The notes under the pieces are model-generated. The model did not search any database. It was not told the DNA's origin and was given only the letters and a program-made list of their open reading frames with translations. Of a DNA stretch of 64,000 nt, positions 10,778 through 22,887 are shown one piece after another. Source of the DNA: Viola odorata (lineage: Eukaryota > Streptophyta > Magnoliopsida > Malpighiales > Violaceae); contig OY829539.1 of assembly GCA_963691705.1 (NCBI GenBank), positions 13,828,501-13,892,500 on the forward strand, written 5' to 3'. The position numbers and the translations under genes are program-made. How positions within the stretch are numbered: the stretch's first letter is position 1; every line of letters starts with the position of its first letter.

Positions 10778-12800
10778 TACATGAATGTCGGTAAGAGAAT
10801 TCAATCAAATCCAATTATACCATCTATATGATATCAATACGATAACAAACGATATAATTTGAGTAAATAATGTATTATTCTATTAAATATAATATAGTAT
10901 ACATAAGGGTATTCTTGGACTTATATATTTAATATTCAGAGCAGAGTTATTAGAACTGGATTAGACAGTAAATCGGAAATGAATGGGTCTCATTGGTTTG
11001 ACCGGATTGACCCATTGGATCGTTTTGGACCGTTCATAGATCGAATCGATCATACTTAGAAAATTGAACCTAATTGAATCGGTAAATTTTTATACTAATA
11101 GATGTGGCATTTTCTGGTTTGACAAAAAGAGAAGAAGAGTCAATCCAAATTGAACCGGGCAACAAATTTTTTTATTTTTTTCCTCAAAACGATGTCATTT
11201 TGATGGTATTGTTGACCCAGCCGGATAGATAGTAACTCGGCCGATTCATCGATTGTGCAAAAATCTCTTTCGGCCGTCACTTTCGATTCAACCGCCGAAT
11301 CAATCCAGTTTTTATAACACTAATTCGGAGAGCTTTTTTCTGATAAAAATATGTTTAATTAGTTAGTTTGATTTGATATCTACTAATCTCTAATACTCTT
11401 GTTCTTCATCTTCAATTGTTTTTTCATACTTAGTTAGGGTTTCTAGAAATTGCAACCTAATTAACACAAAGTTATGAATTTTAATTAATTGCTCAATATA
11501 TATGAAATACTATTTGTTAAGGTTGGATTTTCTCTTATTTTTCCTATTTAATAAAATTGCATCCCTACCTCTTTGTTTTTAGTTTACTATTTTTAATCAG
11601 ATACTCCCTTGGCCGATTGCTTGAAGTAAAGTTGACCTTTGATGGGACTTGGGATTCTATACATGTTCTTGCCGCGTAAGAGGAACCAAGAGTAATGTGC
11701 TTTGATACGTTTTTATTTTTATTTGTTTATATTATCTATTTTTAATAAAAAAATATTTAAATAAGTCTACTTTTTAATTTTATATATGTATTAGACTAAA
11801 ATTATATTTCAATTAGTATATAAAATTGAATAAAAATAAAATTATTTTTTTATATCAAGTTTCACAAATATATAACATCTTTATATAAAACCAAAAAATT
11901 AAAACTTAATAATTCATTATGGAGAAAAAAAAACATGCAATAATTTTTTGAATAATTAATATATACTTAATATATAATTTTATATATACTAATTTTATTT
12001 TCAATTGGACCTACATAATTTATTAATTTGGGAATAAATAAAATAACATACTTTCATCATTAATGTTACTAAAAAAACATGAAATGGAAAACTACTTAGT
12101 TATAGTACATAAATAAATAAAAATTAATTACATAAATTATTTAAACAAAAAAATATGTAAGTTATTGACGGGCTGCTCCCATCGATAATAGAAAATACGA
12201 GGCAGATGTCTGTACGCGTTGTGCCCGTCGATACCATCCGTTATAATTTATATAATGTTTTATTAATTTTAAACTAGATATTAATATGATTATATTCATA
12301 GACAATACACATATACATTTACTTTCAAAAATTATTTAATGAATTTCTATATAAAATAATAATATTTATATAGAAATACATATAAACTAGTTAGTGCTAA
12401 ACATTAACCCTCAATTCTAAACACTAAGCCCTAAGCCCTAAGCCCTAGCCCTAAACCTAAACTCTAAATCAACTGTGTAGTACCTGAAACAAACACTTAG
12501 AGGACATTGATTAATAATTATACACCCTTCCTTAATAAAACATTTATGTTCGGATTTAATTATTTCAAAACCCCAAACCTTTATATATATATATATATAT
12601 AGTTATAACTAATATATATGTAATTAATTATTAATTAATTTTATTATTATCAAAATGTTATTATATTACAATTACATACATATTAATTAATTTGTGATTA
12701 ATTAATACTTAAACTCATAGTCTATACCCTAAATCCGAAATTTCATAAATCTAAACCCTATATCCATATATACCATATATCTCATTCCTCAAACCTCATA
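10778..12800. other. AT-rich intergenic DNA
   Basis: No gene recognised. 10945-11325 may be an old MITE-like element: its ends carry related inverted sequences containing GTTAT..AACTGGATT, and the inside has many CCGG/GACC-type words. 12170-12235 contains GACGGGC and CCCGTCGATA words like CACTA subterminal repeats elsewhere in the window. 12418-12470 has degenerate CCCTAAG/CCCTAAA telomere-like units. The rest is A/T tracts. Confidence 0.5.
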
Positions 12801-12801
12801 T

Positions 12802-13000
12802 TCCTAGTTATTTTACAAATATATTAACATATAATTTAATTATATTTCAATTTTAATTAATATATTAATTAATTTTATATAAGTAAATACTGCAATACTG
12901 ATTCTAAATACAAATTTATTTATATAAAATTAATTAATATATTAATTAAAAGTGAAATATAATTAAATTATATGTTAATATATTTGTAAAATAACTAGGA
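12802..13000. repeat. 199-bp foldback with 84-bp arms
   Basis: The left arm starts TCCTAGTTATTTTACAAATA at 12802; the right arm, ending at 13000, is its reverse complement. About 84 bp pair with roughly two mismatches around a loop of about 30 bases. No coding potential. It could be a MITE remnant or an inverted duplication; no flanking target duplication was found. Confidence 0.85.
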
Positions 13001-13019
13001 TTTAATTAAATGATACAAA

Positions 13020-13304
13020 TAAAATTTGAAAATAGCTACGGGATATGCCAGTTGCTATGGTTTCCGACAGGTTGTCTCGTTGATACAGTTGGCGCGAGTG
13101 TTATCAACAGGGAATTACCCGTCGAAACGTTTGGCGCCAACTTTATCCACAGGATGTTCCCATCAAAAACATTCGCGTCAATAAGCGCGCCCAAAAAATT
13201 AAATTCATTTTTCGATGTAAAAAAAAAAGTTCCGTCGGTAGTTACCAACAGGATTGTTCCTGTCAGAAAAGCTCGTCGCTTAAACGCGTTTTAATTTTTT
13301 TTAG
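13020..13304 (-). mobile_element. Degenerate CACTA-like terminal region
   Basis: Several GACAGG, CCCGTCG and GATAA-type words around GGCGCGAG and GGCGCCAA resemble the subterminal repeats of plant CACTA elements. The region ends in T-rich sequence then AGTC; the two downstream copies of the same end read AGTG (about 19953, 20547), i.e. CACTAAAAAAAATTAAAACG on the minus strand, which fits a CACTA terminus. No transposase and no opposite end were found. Confidence 0.5.
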
Positions 13305-13857
13305 TCGTCCATGATCGTTTTGGCCCTAACAACCATGTTAATTACTCCTTTTGGATTCCAGCTCCAATAGTGATATGGATCGTAAGTAGGGGTGGCAATA
13401 TGGGACAATGGCCATATACCCATCCCATCCGTCCAAGTTTAGACGGGATATGGACAATAATTTTAGTCCCATTTAATAAACAACCCGTCCCGCTATATAC
13501 ACTGACATACGGGACAAACCCGACGGGTTCCCGTCTGTCCATTTATTTTATTTTATTTTTACCACATTATTTAATTTATAAAAAAAAAATTTAATTTAAA
13601 ATATTTATTTATTTTACCGCATTTTGACAAACCCATCCCGCTCTCCCCCTCTCTCAGTCGCTCTCGGCCACCACCTCTTCCACCACCCACCGCCCTCCTC
13701 CACCTCCTACCGCCACCTGTATTACCACCTCCTCCTCATTCTCCACCACCCATCATTCTTACTGGCTGGCACTGGTTGCTTGCTCCTCTACTTTCTCAAC
13801 TTTCACGACCTCACTCGCTCCTTCTTTCCTCTCCTCTCTGTGCAGATCCGATCGTTC
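13256..13857 (+). repeat. Tandem unit A: flank plus 5' end of the hAT element
   Basis: First of three direct copies (others at 19906-20499 and 20500-21039). Each has about 131 bp of pre-insertion flank, including the left target-site duplication, plus about 470 bp of the hAT 5' end, running from GTTCCTGTCAG to GCAGATC(C/T)GATC. It is separated from copy B by the LTR element. Confidence 0.9.
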
Positions 13858-15405
13858 TGATTGACGTCTATTTCCATGCATTTTTACCATCTTAAACCAC
13901 CTTGTTTATGGTGAAAATGGTGCCTTTCACGTCAATCTATCTGCTTTTAAAGGAAATGAAGGAAATATCAGCTTTCAGTACAAACTAGCAATCTTAGGCG
14001 CAGTCTTGGCTAAGACTGCCGATCTAAAGACGTGCAAAGCTAGGAGTCTTGGAATGCTATTGTTGGAGTATGGATGACAGCTAGATTTGTGCTGGAGGAA
14101 ATAGAGAAAAGCTATCTTTGGAGCAAAAATCAGACAAACGACCAATCTTAGCTAAGACAAAATAATCTTAGCTAAGATTGCCAAGAAACGTGATATACTA
14201 GGAGTCACGGGATTTTGAGATAAAAGAGTGGATTTCACAGCTGGAGACAGCTAGAGAAGATTAGACGTGATCCAAGATTGCATCCTTTTAAGGATTATCC
14301 TCTATTTGAACAAACAAATCTATTTCTAGTTTGATTTTATTTTATTTCGAATTTAAACAATGTTATCTTTATCTTTTGAAGTTTTGAATTTGGAAAGGAA
14401 CGTGATTGGTGGGGACTCTAACCTTATTTAAGGTTAGGGAAGGCTGTCAATTAGGGGATCTTCCATCTTCTTTTTCTTTTGGTTCTTGTAAACACTTTGT
14501 CTTCTTAATTATTATGTCTAGTAGCTAAACACTTAATTCTTGGTAAGGGTTGAGTGAGCATACTTGTTATTAATGAGACCGATCTGTTCTTATTATCCTC
14601 TCAATCGTAATTGATTCAAGTTCTGTTTTAACAAACCGGTTCCCGTCTAGGCTAAGACTCGATCAATCTTAGGCAAGACGACGAATTTGCAGCCAGTCAC
14701 TGAGGGGACGAGCGAAACTGAAGTGACGAAGTAGGTAGCTAACCTCGCGGGGGTTAGTGAGTTTGAATCGATATAGGCCTAACCAGATTGACAACCTAGG
14801 GCTCCGAGTTAGGAGTAGCTTGGCCTAGACTCTGTCTTTCCCTACGCCATTGAGAAAACACATGTGCCTCAAGCTAGCAGCCAATTGGATAAACCCTTTA
14901 GCCAGCAAGGTGTCCACTGGCCAGGATCACTAGGAAAGTGGGTACCCTCCAAGCGATTTGAATAGGAGGAAAGTAGGATTGGAAAGGGGTTCCTCCCAAT
15001 CTATAGCAGAGTTATGAGAGAGAAGGAGAAAATCTAAGGTCGATGATCGATTAAACAAGTAAAGCGCTCATGAATTCGCCCTTACCAGGAATCTACCCCA
15101 TATCAGTCCACAACCAATCTCCGCCGCCAATCTTAGCTAAGACTCATTTCTGCCTAAGATTATTTCTTTATTTAATTTTTGTCTTGTTCTTTTTAATTTC
15201 TTTGTTTATCTTAACTGCAGAACAAAACCCCTCAACTCCAATGATGAGGAAGTCGAGTCAAGACTACAAAACTCCAACAAGATCTCTGTGGACGAACCTC
15301 TTATCACGATCTACAAGTCCATTGTGGACAGTATTAAGTTGTATCCCCTACCCCATTTTTATATCATTTTATACAACTAAATTTGATGCCCTCGACACGC
15401 AATCA
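13858..15405 (+). repeat. 5' LTR of the Tat/Athila-like element
   Basis: 1,548 bp. A frame from 15070 runs across the LTR edge but is not conserved at its 3' end in the other LTR and has no recognisable domain, so it is not annotated as a gene. Confidence 0.93.
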
Positions 15406-15410
15406 AATTT

Positions 15411-15428
15411 TGGCGCCGTTGCCGGGGA
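15411..15428 (+). other. Asp-tRNA type primer binding site
   Basis: TGGCGCCGTTGCCGGGGA lies five bases after the left LTR, the spacing expected for a primer binding site. Confidence 0.9.
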
Positions 15429-15513
15429 TCTTTTGACGGTGTTTTTGTAGTTTTGTTTTTATTTTTGTTTTTGCAGTGATCTTGGCCAAGACAGTAGGCC
15501 AAACAGAAAAATC

Positions 15514-16806
15514 ATGCTCCATAATTCTATCCCTCCTAATTTGAATGCATTTAATGTTGAGCATAAATTATTTGAAATATCTAACATGGTTCAAAATCTC
15601 TCTGCAAGGTATAATCAGGCACAACAACAACAACAACACCCCATTTACAACCCAACCCACAATTGCTACATGGTTCAACATTCGGGTGATCCAGCCCAAG
15701 TCAGTACTGCATATGGACACAATCAGAGCCTATCTTAGCCAAGCCCGACATTCCAACAGTACCAACAAGCATATGGACACAATCAGAACCAATCTTGACC
15801 AAGCCCGATATTCCAGCAGTACCAACAAGCATATGAACACAATCAGAACCAATCTTGGCCAAGCCCGACATTCCAACAAACCCCCATAAACTCCCAATAT
15901 TTTGTACCAAAACCTACCCAAAACCATGCCCTTGTGCCTCAGTTGCCACTTACCCCCCAACCTCCAAAAGTTACTGGTGTGCCCATAGAAGAGACCTTGC
16001 GAAATTTCATGCAGGCAACCCAGTCTAGTCTTGTTGAGATACAGAAACAACTTGCACAGTTGGCACAAAAATGACTAGAAAATCAGGGTGCAAAGTCAGA
16101 CAAGGATATGAGGATGCTTTATGAGGAAGATGAGGATGAAGATGATGATGTAGATGAAGAAATCCAGGCAGAGTCTCAGCCGGAACCAATCTTGGGTAAG
16201 ACTGAGACTAAGACTGATATTCCAGCCGAGACAGAAAATGAGCAGCCAATCTTGGCCAAGCCAGTGGGTAAGACTGATGAGTAGAGTTCAAAACCTCTGG
16301 AAACAGTGGAGATTCCACCACCTTTTCCTCCCAGATCTTCAAAACAAAAGAAATTAAATGAGGCTAAGGAATTTGGTGATGAAACAATAGAGTTTAACAT
16401 GCATGATGTCATTGAAAATCCTAATAAAATGCATGATATTAACTTTGTGAACGTCCTTGGACATGATGCTGATGAATTGCCAAAAGATCATCCTAACATT
16501 TCACTCTCAAGTGTGCAGGCACCAGAAATTGAGCTTAAAAACTATCTTGGCCGCAATCTTGGCCAAGATTCAGTTCTGCCAACTAGTCCACCCAAAGCCA
16601 TGGAATGGAATGACCGTCTTCACAAGTTATTTTCTACTGTTCATAGTAGCCATAACTCACCATTTGTGATGCAGGAACAACCAAACTTTGACCTTGAACC
16701 GCCGCCCGATCCATTCCAATTTATACCTTTAGAGGTTGTCAAAGAGGCGTCACCTAAAGATCCTGACAAGCTCAGTGCATGGAGTGAGTTTGGGAAAGTT
16801 TCTTGA
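15514..16806 (+). pseudogene. Gag-like remnant of the Tat/Athila-like element
   Basis: Open segments 15514-15738 and 16306-16806 are separated by a same-theme stretch with stops at about 15736, 15793 and 16073 and at 16281. The first part is Gln/Asn/Tyr-rich with a 60-bp repeat encoding AYGHNQN-like units (about 15706-15880). VPIEETLRNFMQATQSSL with a heptad-like tail near 15985-16070 resembles the coiled coil at the end of Athila/Tat Gag, followed by a run of Asp/Glu codons. The last part starts EIPPPFPPRSSKQKK, the kind of PPFP box found before the protease in these elements, then becomes unrecognisable. No zinc knuckle is visible. Probably a decayed gag rather than a working gene. Confidence 0.6.
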
Positions 16807-18358
16807 TGAGAAATCCATGGCAATGTCGAGCCCAAGACGATAATTAAGGGCGCTACATGGGAGGCAACCCATGTTTTTATTTTATTTTATTTTCTTCCAT
16901 TTTTCTTTTGATTTTTTGTGAATAAGTTCAAGAGGTATTTTGTTGATCCACATCTTTTACTCTTGTTTCCAGAGTTGCTGCAGCATGAGGAGTGCATTCA
17001 AAATTAGAGGAAAAATCATAGCTTCGGCAGTTGCCTTAGCCATTGTGTCTTAGCTAAGACATTTTTCCAGAACTGGACTAAGCAGCCCCTTCAGCAACCA
17101 CCTCTACTCCAGCATGGACCTCTGTCCTCTAAGACCTCCCGCAACACAGTGCAAGCCCCCAGGTCGTGTCTTTTCTTTTCTTTTTCTTTTATTGTGTCTT
17201 TTATTTTTATTTTTTCTCTCATTTGCACATTGAGGACAATGTGTCTTCTAAGTGTGGTGAGGTGTTTTTATGTGTCTTATCTGTGTATATATATATGTCT
17301 TTTTGTGTTTTTGTGTGACCTTCTTTTGTTTGCACGAAATTTTTTGAATCATGCTTTTTTTTCTATGCTAAGATAGTTGGCCTAGATTGTCTAGTTAGAG
17401 TCTGATGAATGATTTTTGTTGTATTTTTTATGTGTGTTTTTAGGCATGTGTATTTTGTGTTTTGTTTGAGTGTCTGAAAAGTCTGGGTTATGCTTAAGGC
17501 CCTTTTCTTAATATCTTAACCTTGACCTTTAGCATCCTTCACCTTGTGACCCCATAACTTTTGAATAAGGCATTTCAATGGGTTAACATATTCAACACCA
17601 GTAAGGGTACGGGTCCTGGTACCCATTAAGCATCCATCTTGTACATGATTATGAGGTCTAGCATTGTGTAACAGACTTGACAAATAGACAAGCTTCCACT
17701 AAAAATACTTAATATTCCCTTAAGGAAAACTGCTAAGTGGATAATGGAGTTTGATGCCTTGTGTTGTACTGAATTGCTCTAATGCAGAGAACTACTTTTA
17801 TGCCTAGTAAATTGCATGCTCTTAAAAAAAAATTTAAAAAAATTTAAAAAAAATGATGAAATAAAATGTCTTGATATTTCTGCCTCACTAAGTAGAAATA
17901 CTCAAGAAACTTCAGCAAGAGCAATGAGAAAAAAAAGAGTATTTGTCTTGATATTTCTACCTCACTAAGCATTAATAATCAAGAAACTTTTAGCAATACT
18001 GACATAGAAAATTTTCAGACAAGGTAATTGAATGATGATATTAGGCAGTTGAATTAAGGGGAGAAAATCCAAGTCGGTGGATGTCTTGTCTCGTTGGGTC
18101 TGTTGTGGAATGCAAAGATCTTATGGTCATGTGGAATTCGGATGTTTGGGGTGTTGAATAGACCGTGTTCATAGGGGTTGGGATCCATTGAGAAGTATGC
18201 TGACTGTCATAGGTATGAAGGTGTAAAGGGACTGGTTAAGGATATTCTGTCTAGAAATTTGCCATTGTTTGTTTTCCTTTGTTTGAGTCTTTCTTTTGTT
18301 GTCTTAGTTAAGAGTCCAGTATGCTTGGGGGCAAGCATCGTTTAAGTGTGGTGAGGTT

Positions 18359-19904
18359 TGATTGACGTCTATTTCCATGCATTTTTACCATCTTAAACCA
18401 CCTTGTTTATGGTGAAAATGGTGCATTTCACGTCAATCTATCTGCTTTTAAAGGAAATGAAGGAAATATCAGCTTTCAGCACAAACTAGCAATCTTAGGC
18501 GCAGTCTTGGCTAAGACTTCCGATCTAAAGACGTGCAAAGCTAGGAGTCTTGGAATGCTATTGCTGGAGTGTGGATGACAGCTGGATTTGTGCTGGAGGA
18601 AATAGAGAAAAACTATCTTTGGAGCAAAAATCAGACAAACGACCAATCTTAGCTAAGACAAAATAATCTTAGCTAAGATTGCCAAGAAACGTGATATACT
18701 AGGAGTCACAGAATTTTGAGCTAAAAGAGTGGATTTGACAGCTGGAGACAGCTAGAGAAGATCAGACGTGATCCAAGATTGCATCCTCTTAAGGATTGTC
18801 CTCTATTTGAACAAACAAATCTATTTCTAGTTTAATTTTATTTTATTTCGAATTTAAACAATGTTATCTTTATCTTTTGAAGTTTTGAATTTGGAAAGCA
18901 ACGTGATTGGTGGGGACTCTAACCTTATTTAAGGTTAGGGAAGGCTGTCAATTAGGGGATCTTCCATCTTCTTTTCTTCTGGTTCTTGTAAACACTTTGT
19001 CTTCTTAATTATTATGTCTAGTAGCTAAACACTTAATTCTTGGTAAGGGTTGAGTGAGCATACTTGTTATTAATGAGACCGATCTGTTCTTATTATCCTC
19101 TCAATCGTAATTGATTCAAGTTCTGTTTTAACAAACCGGTTCCCGTCTAGGCTAAGACTCGATCAATCTTAGGCAAGACGACGAATTTGCAGCCAGTCAC
19201 TGAGGGGACGAGCGAAACTGAAGTGACGAAGTAGGTAGCTAACCTCGCGGGGGTTAGTGAGTTTGAATCGATATAGGCCTAACTAGATTGACAACCTAGG
19301 GCTCCGAGTTGGGAGTAGCTTGGCCTAGACTCTGTCTTTCCCTACGCCATTGAGAAAACGCATGTGCCTCAAGCCAGCGGCCAATTGGATAAACCCTTTA
19401 GCCAGCAAGGTGTCCACTGGCCAGGATCACTAGGAAAGGGGGTACCCTCCAAGTGATTTGAATAGGAGGAAAGTAGGATTGGAAAGGGGTTCCTCCCAAT
19501 CTATAGCAGAGTTATGAGAGAGAAGGAGAAAATCTAAGGTCGATGATCGATTAAACAAGTAAAGCGCTCATGAATTCGCCCTTACCAGGAATCTACCCCA
19601 CATCAGTCCACAACCAATCTTCGCCGCCAATCTTAGCTAAGATTCATTTCTGCCTAAGATTATTTCTTTATTTAATTTTTTTCTTGTTCTTTTTAATTGC
19701 TTTGTTTATCTTAACTGCAGAACAAAACCCCTCAACTCCAGTGACGAGGAAGTCGAGTCAAGACTACAAAACTCCAACAAGATCTCTGTGGACGAACCTC
19801 TTATCACGATCTACAAGTTCATTGTGGACAGTGTTAAGTTGTATCCCTTACCCCATTTTTATATCATTTATACAACTAAATTTGATGCCCTCGACACACA
19901 ATCA
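18359..19904 (+). repeat. 3' LTR of the Tat/Athila-like element
   Basis: 1,546 bp direct copy of 13858-15405 with about 38 scattered differences. A purine-rich stretch (about 18340-18357) precedes it as a possible polypurine tract. Confidence 0.93.
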
Positions 19905-19905
19905 C

Positions 19906-20499
19906 GTTCCTATCAGAAAATCTCATTGCTTAAACGCGTTTTAATTTTTTTTAGTGGTCCATGATCGTTTTGGCCCTAACAACCATGTTGATTACTCCTT
20001 TTTGGATTCCAGCTCCGATAGTGATATGGATCGTAAGTAGGGGTGGCAATATGAGACAATGTCCATATACCCGTCCCATCCGTCCAAGTTTAGACGGAAT
20101 ATGGACAATAATTTAGTCCCCTTTAATAAACGGGACGGGTCCGCTATATACACGGACAAACGGGACAAACCCGACGGGTTCCCGTCTGTCCATTTATTTT
20201 ATTTTATGTTACCACATTATTTAATTTATAAAAAAAATTATTTTAAAAAATTATTTATTTTACCACATTTTGACAAACCCATCCCGCTCTCCCCCTCTCT
20301 CAGTCGCCCTCGGCCACCACCTCTTCCACCACCCACCGCCCTTCTCCACCTCCTACCGCCACCTGTATTACCACCTCCTCATCATTCTCCACCACTCATC
20401 ATTCTTACTGGTTGGCACTGGTTGCTTGCTCCTCTACTTTCTCAGCTTTCACGACCTCACTCGTTCCTTCTCTCCTCTCTTCTCTATGCAGATCTGATC
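19906..20499 (+). repeat. Tandem unit B: flank plus 5' end of the hAT element
   Basis: Second copy, directly abutting copy C. Its first bases overlap the 5-bp target duplication (19905-19909) of the LTR element. Confidence 0.9.
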
Positions 20500-21039
20500 G
20501 TTCCTGTCAGAAAATCTCGTCGCTTAAACGCGTTTTAATTTTTTTTAGTGGTCCATGATCATTTTAGCCCTAACAACCATGTTGATTACTCCTTTTTGGA
20601 TTCCAGCTCCGATAGTGATATGGATCGTAAGTAAGGGTGGCAATATGGGACAATGTCCATATACCCGTCTCGTCCGTCCAAGTTTAGATGGGATATGGAC
20701 AATAATTTTAGTCTCATTTAATAAACAGGACGGGTTAGACCCGTCCCGCTATATACACGGACAGACGGGACAAACCCGACGGGTTCCCGTCTGTCCATTT
20801 TTTTTTTTACCACATTATTTAATTTATAAAAAAATTATTATTTAAAAAAATTATTTATTTTACCACATTTTGACAAACCCATCCCGCTCTCCCCCTATCT
20901 CAGTCGCCCTCGGCCACCACCTCTTCCACCACCCATCATTCTTACTGGCTGGCACTGGTTGCTTGCTCCTCTACTTTCTCAGCTTTCATGACCTCACTCG
21001 CTCCTTCTCTCCTCTCGTCTCTCTGTGCAGATCTGATCG
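20500..21039 (+). repeat. Tandem unit C: flank plus 5' end of the hAT element
   Basis: Third copy, about 55-60 bp shorter because part of the CCACC-rich segment is missing. It runs on without a break into the unique hAT interior, so this copy is the one joined to the rest of the element. Confidence 0.88.
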
Positions 21040-22887
21040 CAATCGCGTAAAAGGTATCATCCTCAAACTTTCTTCTCCGTTTTACTCTTCCAAGCTTCAT
21101 CTTACACTCACTTTCACTATTGCACATCCTCGCTCGGTTTCATACTTCCGCCATAGACATGAGAACTCTTAGTTAGCGAACAAAGTGTATAGATCTGATT
21201 TGTGGCAATTTCCTTTTATTTTTATTCTTCTTGAACTTGATCTGAAAGGGTTTGCTTAATTGTTCTCTTATTCTTTGATTTTCATCATCCTATTTCCAGC
21301 CACCTGAACCACCATCAAATCATCCTCCTAAACCCTAATTCAGCCACCTATTCTAGCCCTAAACAACTGTTGCGCCAATATTCAACCTATTGATATTGGT
21401 CCTTGCAATGCCCTAGTAAATTGCTGGTATTAGGAAGACATTGTTTTGTTTTTCATCTGAATTTACAACATCAAATGGCCTGGTTGGTACACTTGGCAAC
21501 TTGATCTGACAATTTTAGTGTAAAATGTAGGGCATCAATTTTAGTATAAAACTTAATGCTCATGGCTTGACGTCCTTTTTGGCATCAATTTTGGTGTAAA
21601 ATGTAGAAAATCCAGTACAAGCGACAATGGTTTTGTAAGGAAGTAGCATCTCTTCTACCTCTTCCTCATAGGAAGTGATAAATCTTCATATCTTAGATTT
21701 ATAGAATTTTCTGGCGTATAATTTTCCCGTGTGATCACTTTTTAGTTTCCTTGGAACCTTTCATGATTTGTCCATGGTTCGCCAAGTCTCTAGTCTGTAT
21801 TGCTACTTACTCTTGATGTGCTTTAACCCAACCCAACCCAATCTTGACAAAAAAATTAGTTACTGTTTTGAACTTATTATAAACAATGCTCAATTATTGA
21901 GAGTATGGTTTCTAAAAACTGGAGATTTCAAGAGTATTCGCATGGGAAAAAAAGGAGAAAAGAGAAAGTAACTAAACCGTACTTTTAGTGTAATAACACT
22001 GTGATTCTATGATTATCAATGAAGCTATTGCACATCTGAATGCTCTTGGTTGATTCATAGCTGACAGATAATTTTCGTTGCTTTTATGTTTCCTGCCATA
22101 GCTTGATTGATTCATAGATCGTTATAACTTGAGAGTTTTGTTACTTGTAGGTTGTGTTAGTCAATTAGATGAAGTCGTGTTCGTTCGCATTACGGAGATG
22201 ATAGCTGGCAGGTAATTATCATTGCTTCTATATTTCTTGTCGTAATTTAATTGTTTTATATTCTTGTGATAACTCAAGAGTTTTGTACTTGCAGGTTGTG
22301 TTATTCAATTAGATGAAATTGTGTTCATTGGAGTTACGAAGATGATGTTGTGTCGCATGGAATTATGAAGATGAATTTTTGTTTTTTTTTTGTTTTTGGT
22401 TCATGTTTTGTTGTCATGACTTGACAAATCAATGACTATGTCCAAGTATTTTTTTGCTCTAATTGGTGTATAATCTGGAATTTTTCTGCAGTTTTAGTGC
22501 TACTGAGTGGTTGTGTTATCGGCCTCTATTTTGTTGATTGATTATACAAATATTTCAATTTCTAGTTTGGCTGCAATTTTTCTACAGATTTTCTATTATT
22601 TGCTGCACTTTTTCTGCAAGTTTTCTGCAGATTTTTCTGCAATTTTTCTGTACAAGTTTGCATATTAATTCAATCATCTTTATATAGGCTCTTTTTTTTA
22701 AAATTAATTCAAAAAAATATTATTTGGACGGGAACCCATCCAAACTCGGCTAATTTAGATGGACGGGTTTGGTCCGTCTATTTATTAAATGGATTTGGAT
22801 AAGTATGTCCAGTTTACTTATTGGACAAATGGGATTGGTCCATGGACGTCTGTCCGTCCGTCCTATATTGCCACCCCTAATCGTAAG

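Larger units (their letters stand above)
13858..19904 (+). mobile_element. Non-autonomous Tat/Athila-like LTR retrotransposon
   Basis: Two LTRs (13858-15405, 18359-19904) start TGATTGACGTC and end CA(C/A)AATCA-type, flanked by a perfect 5-bp duplication CGTTC (13853-13857, 19905-19909). Just inside the left LTR is TGGCGCCGTTGCCGGGGA (15411-15428), the Asp-tRNA primer site typical of plant Tat and Athila elements. The 2.95-kb interior has no protease, reverse transcriptase or integrase, only gag-like remnants and the polyprotein-end box GGGAGGCAACCCATG (16858-16872), so it must depend on proteins in trans. By eye the LTRs differ at roughly 2.5% of positions, making it older than the Ty3/gypsy element at 265-7955. 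A palindrome-like motif CTTRGCYAAGA recurs throughout. Confidence 0.93.
13387..22879. mobile_element. Non-autonomous hAT element with nested LTR insertion and triplicated 5' end
   Basis: Terminal inverted repeats TAGGGGTGGCAATAT at 13387 and, inverted, ending at 22879, with a perfect 8-bp target duplication ATCGTAAG at 13379-13386 and 22880-22887: a canonical hAT signature. Subterminal DNA is full of GACGGG/CCCGTC and GTCCGTC words, as expected for transposase-binding sites. No transposase ORF is present. The element is 9.5 kb only because it contains a 6.0-kb LTR element (13858-19904) and two extra tandem copies of its own 5' end. Its unique interior (21040-22720) has no recognised gene but holds a direct repeat of about 140 bp (about 22060-22200 and 22200-22345), each copy with a TTGTAGGTTGTG or TTGCAGGTTGTG splice-acceptor-like box. 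Confidence 0.9.

Noticed and set aside
12418..12470. Interstitial telomere repeat
   Set aside because: Only a few degenerate CCCTAAG/CCCTAAA units; too short and imperfect to claim a telomere-derived tract.
13624..13860. Pro/His-rich frame, also seen at 20270 and 20870
   Set aside because: Lies in CCACC-rich hAT subterminal DNA repeated three times with indels that break it.
15070..15450. Hydrophobic frame crossing the end of the left LTR
   Set aside because: The second LTR copy diverges at the end and the frame spans the LTR/primer-site boundary; no domain and no conservation pattern.
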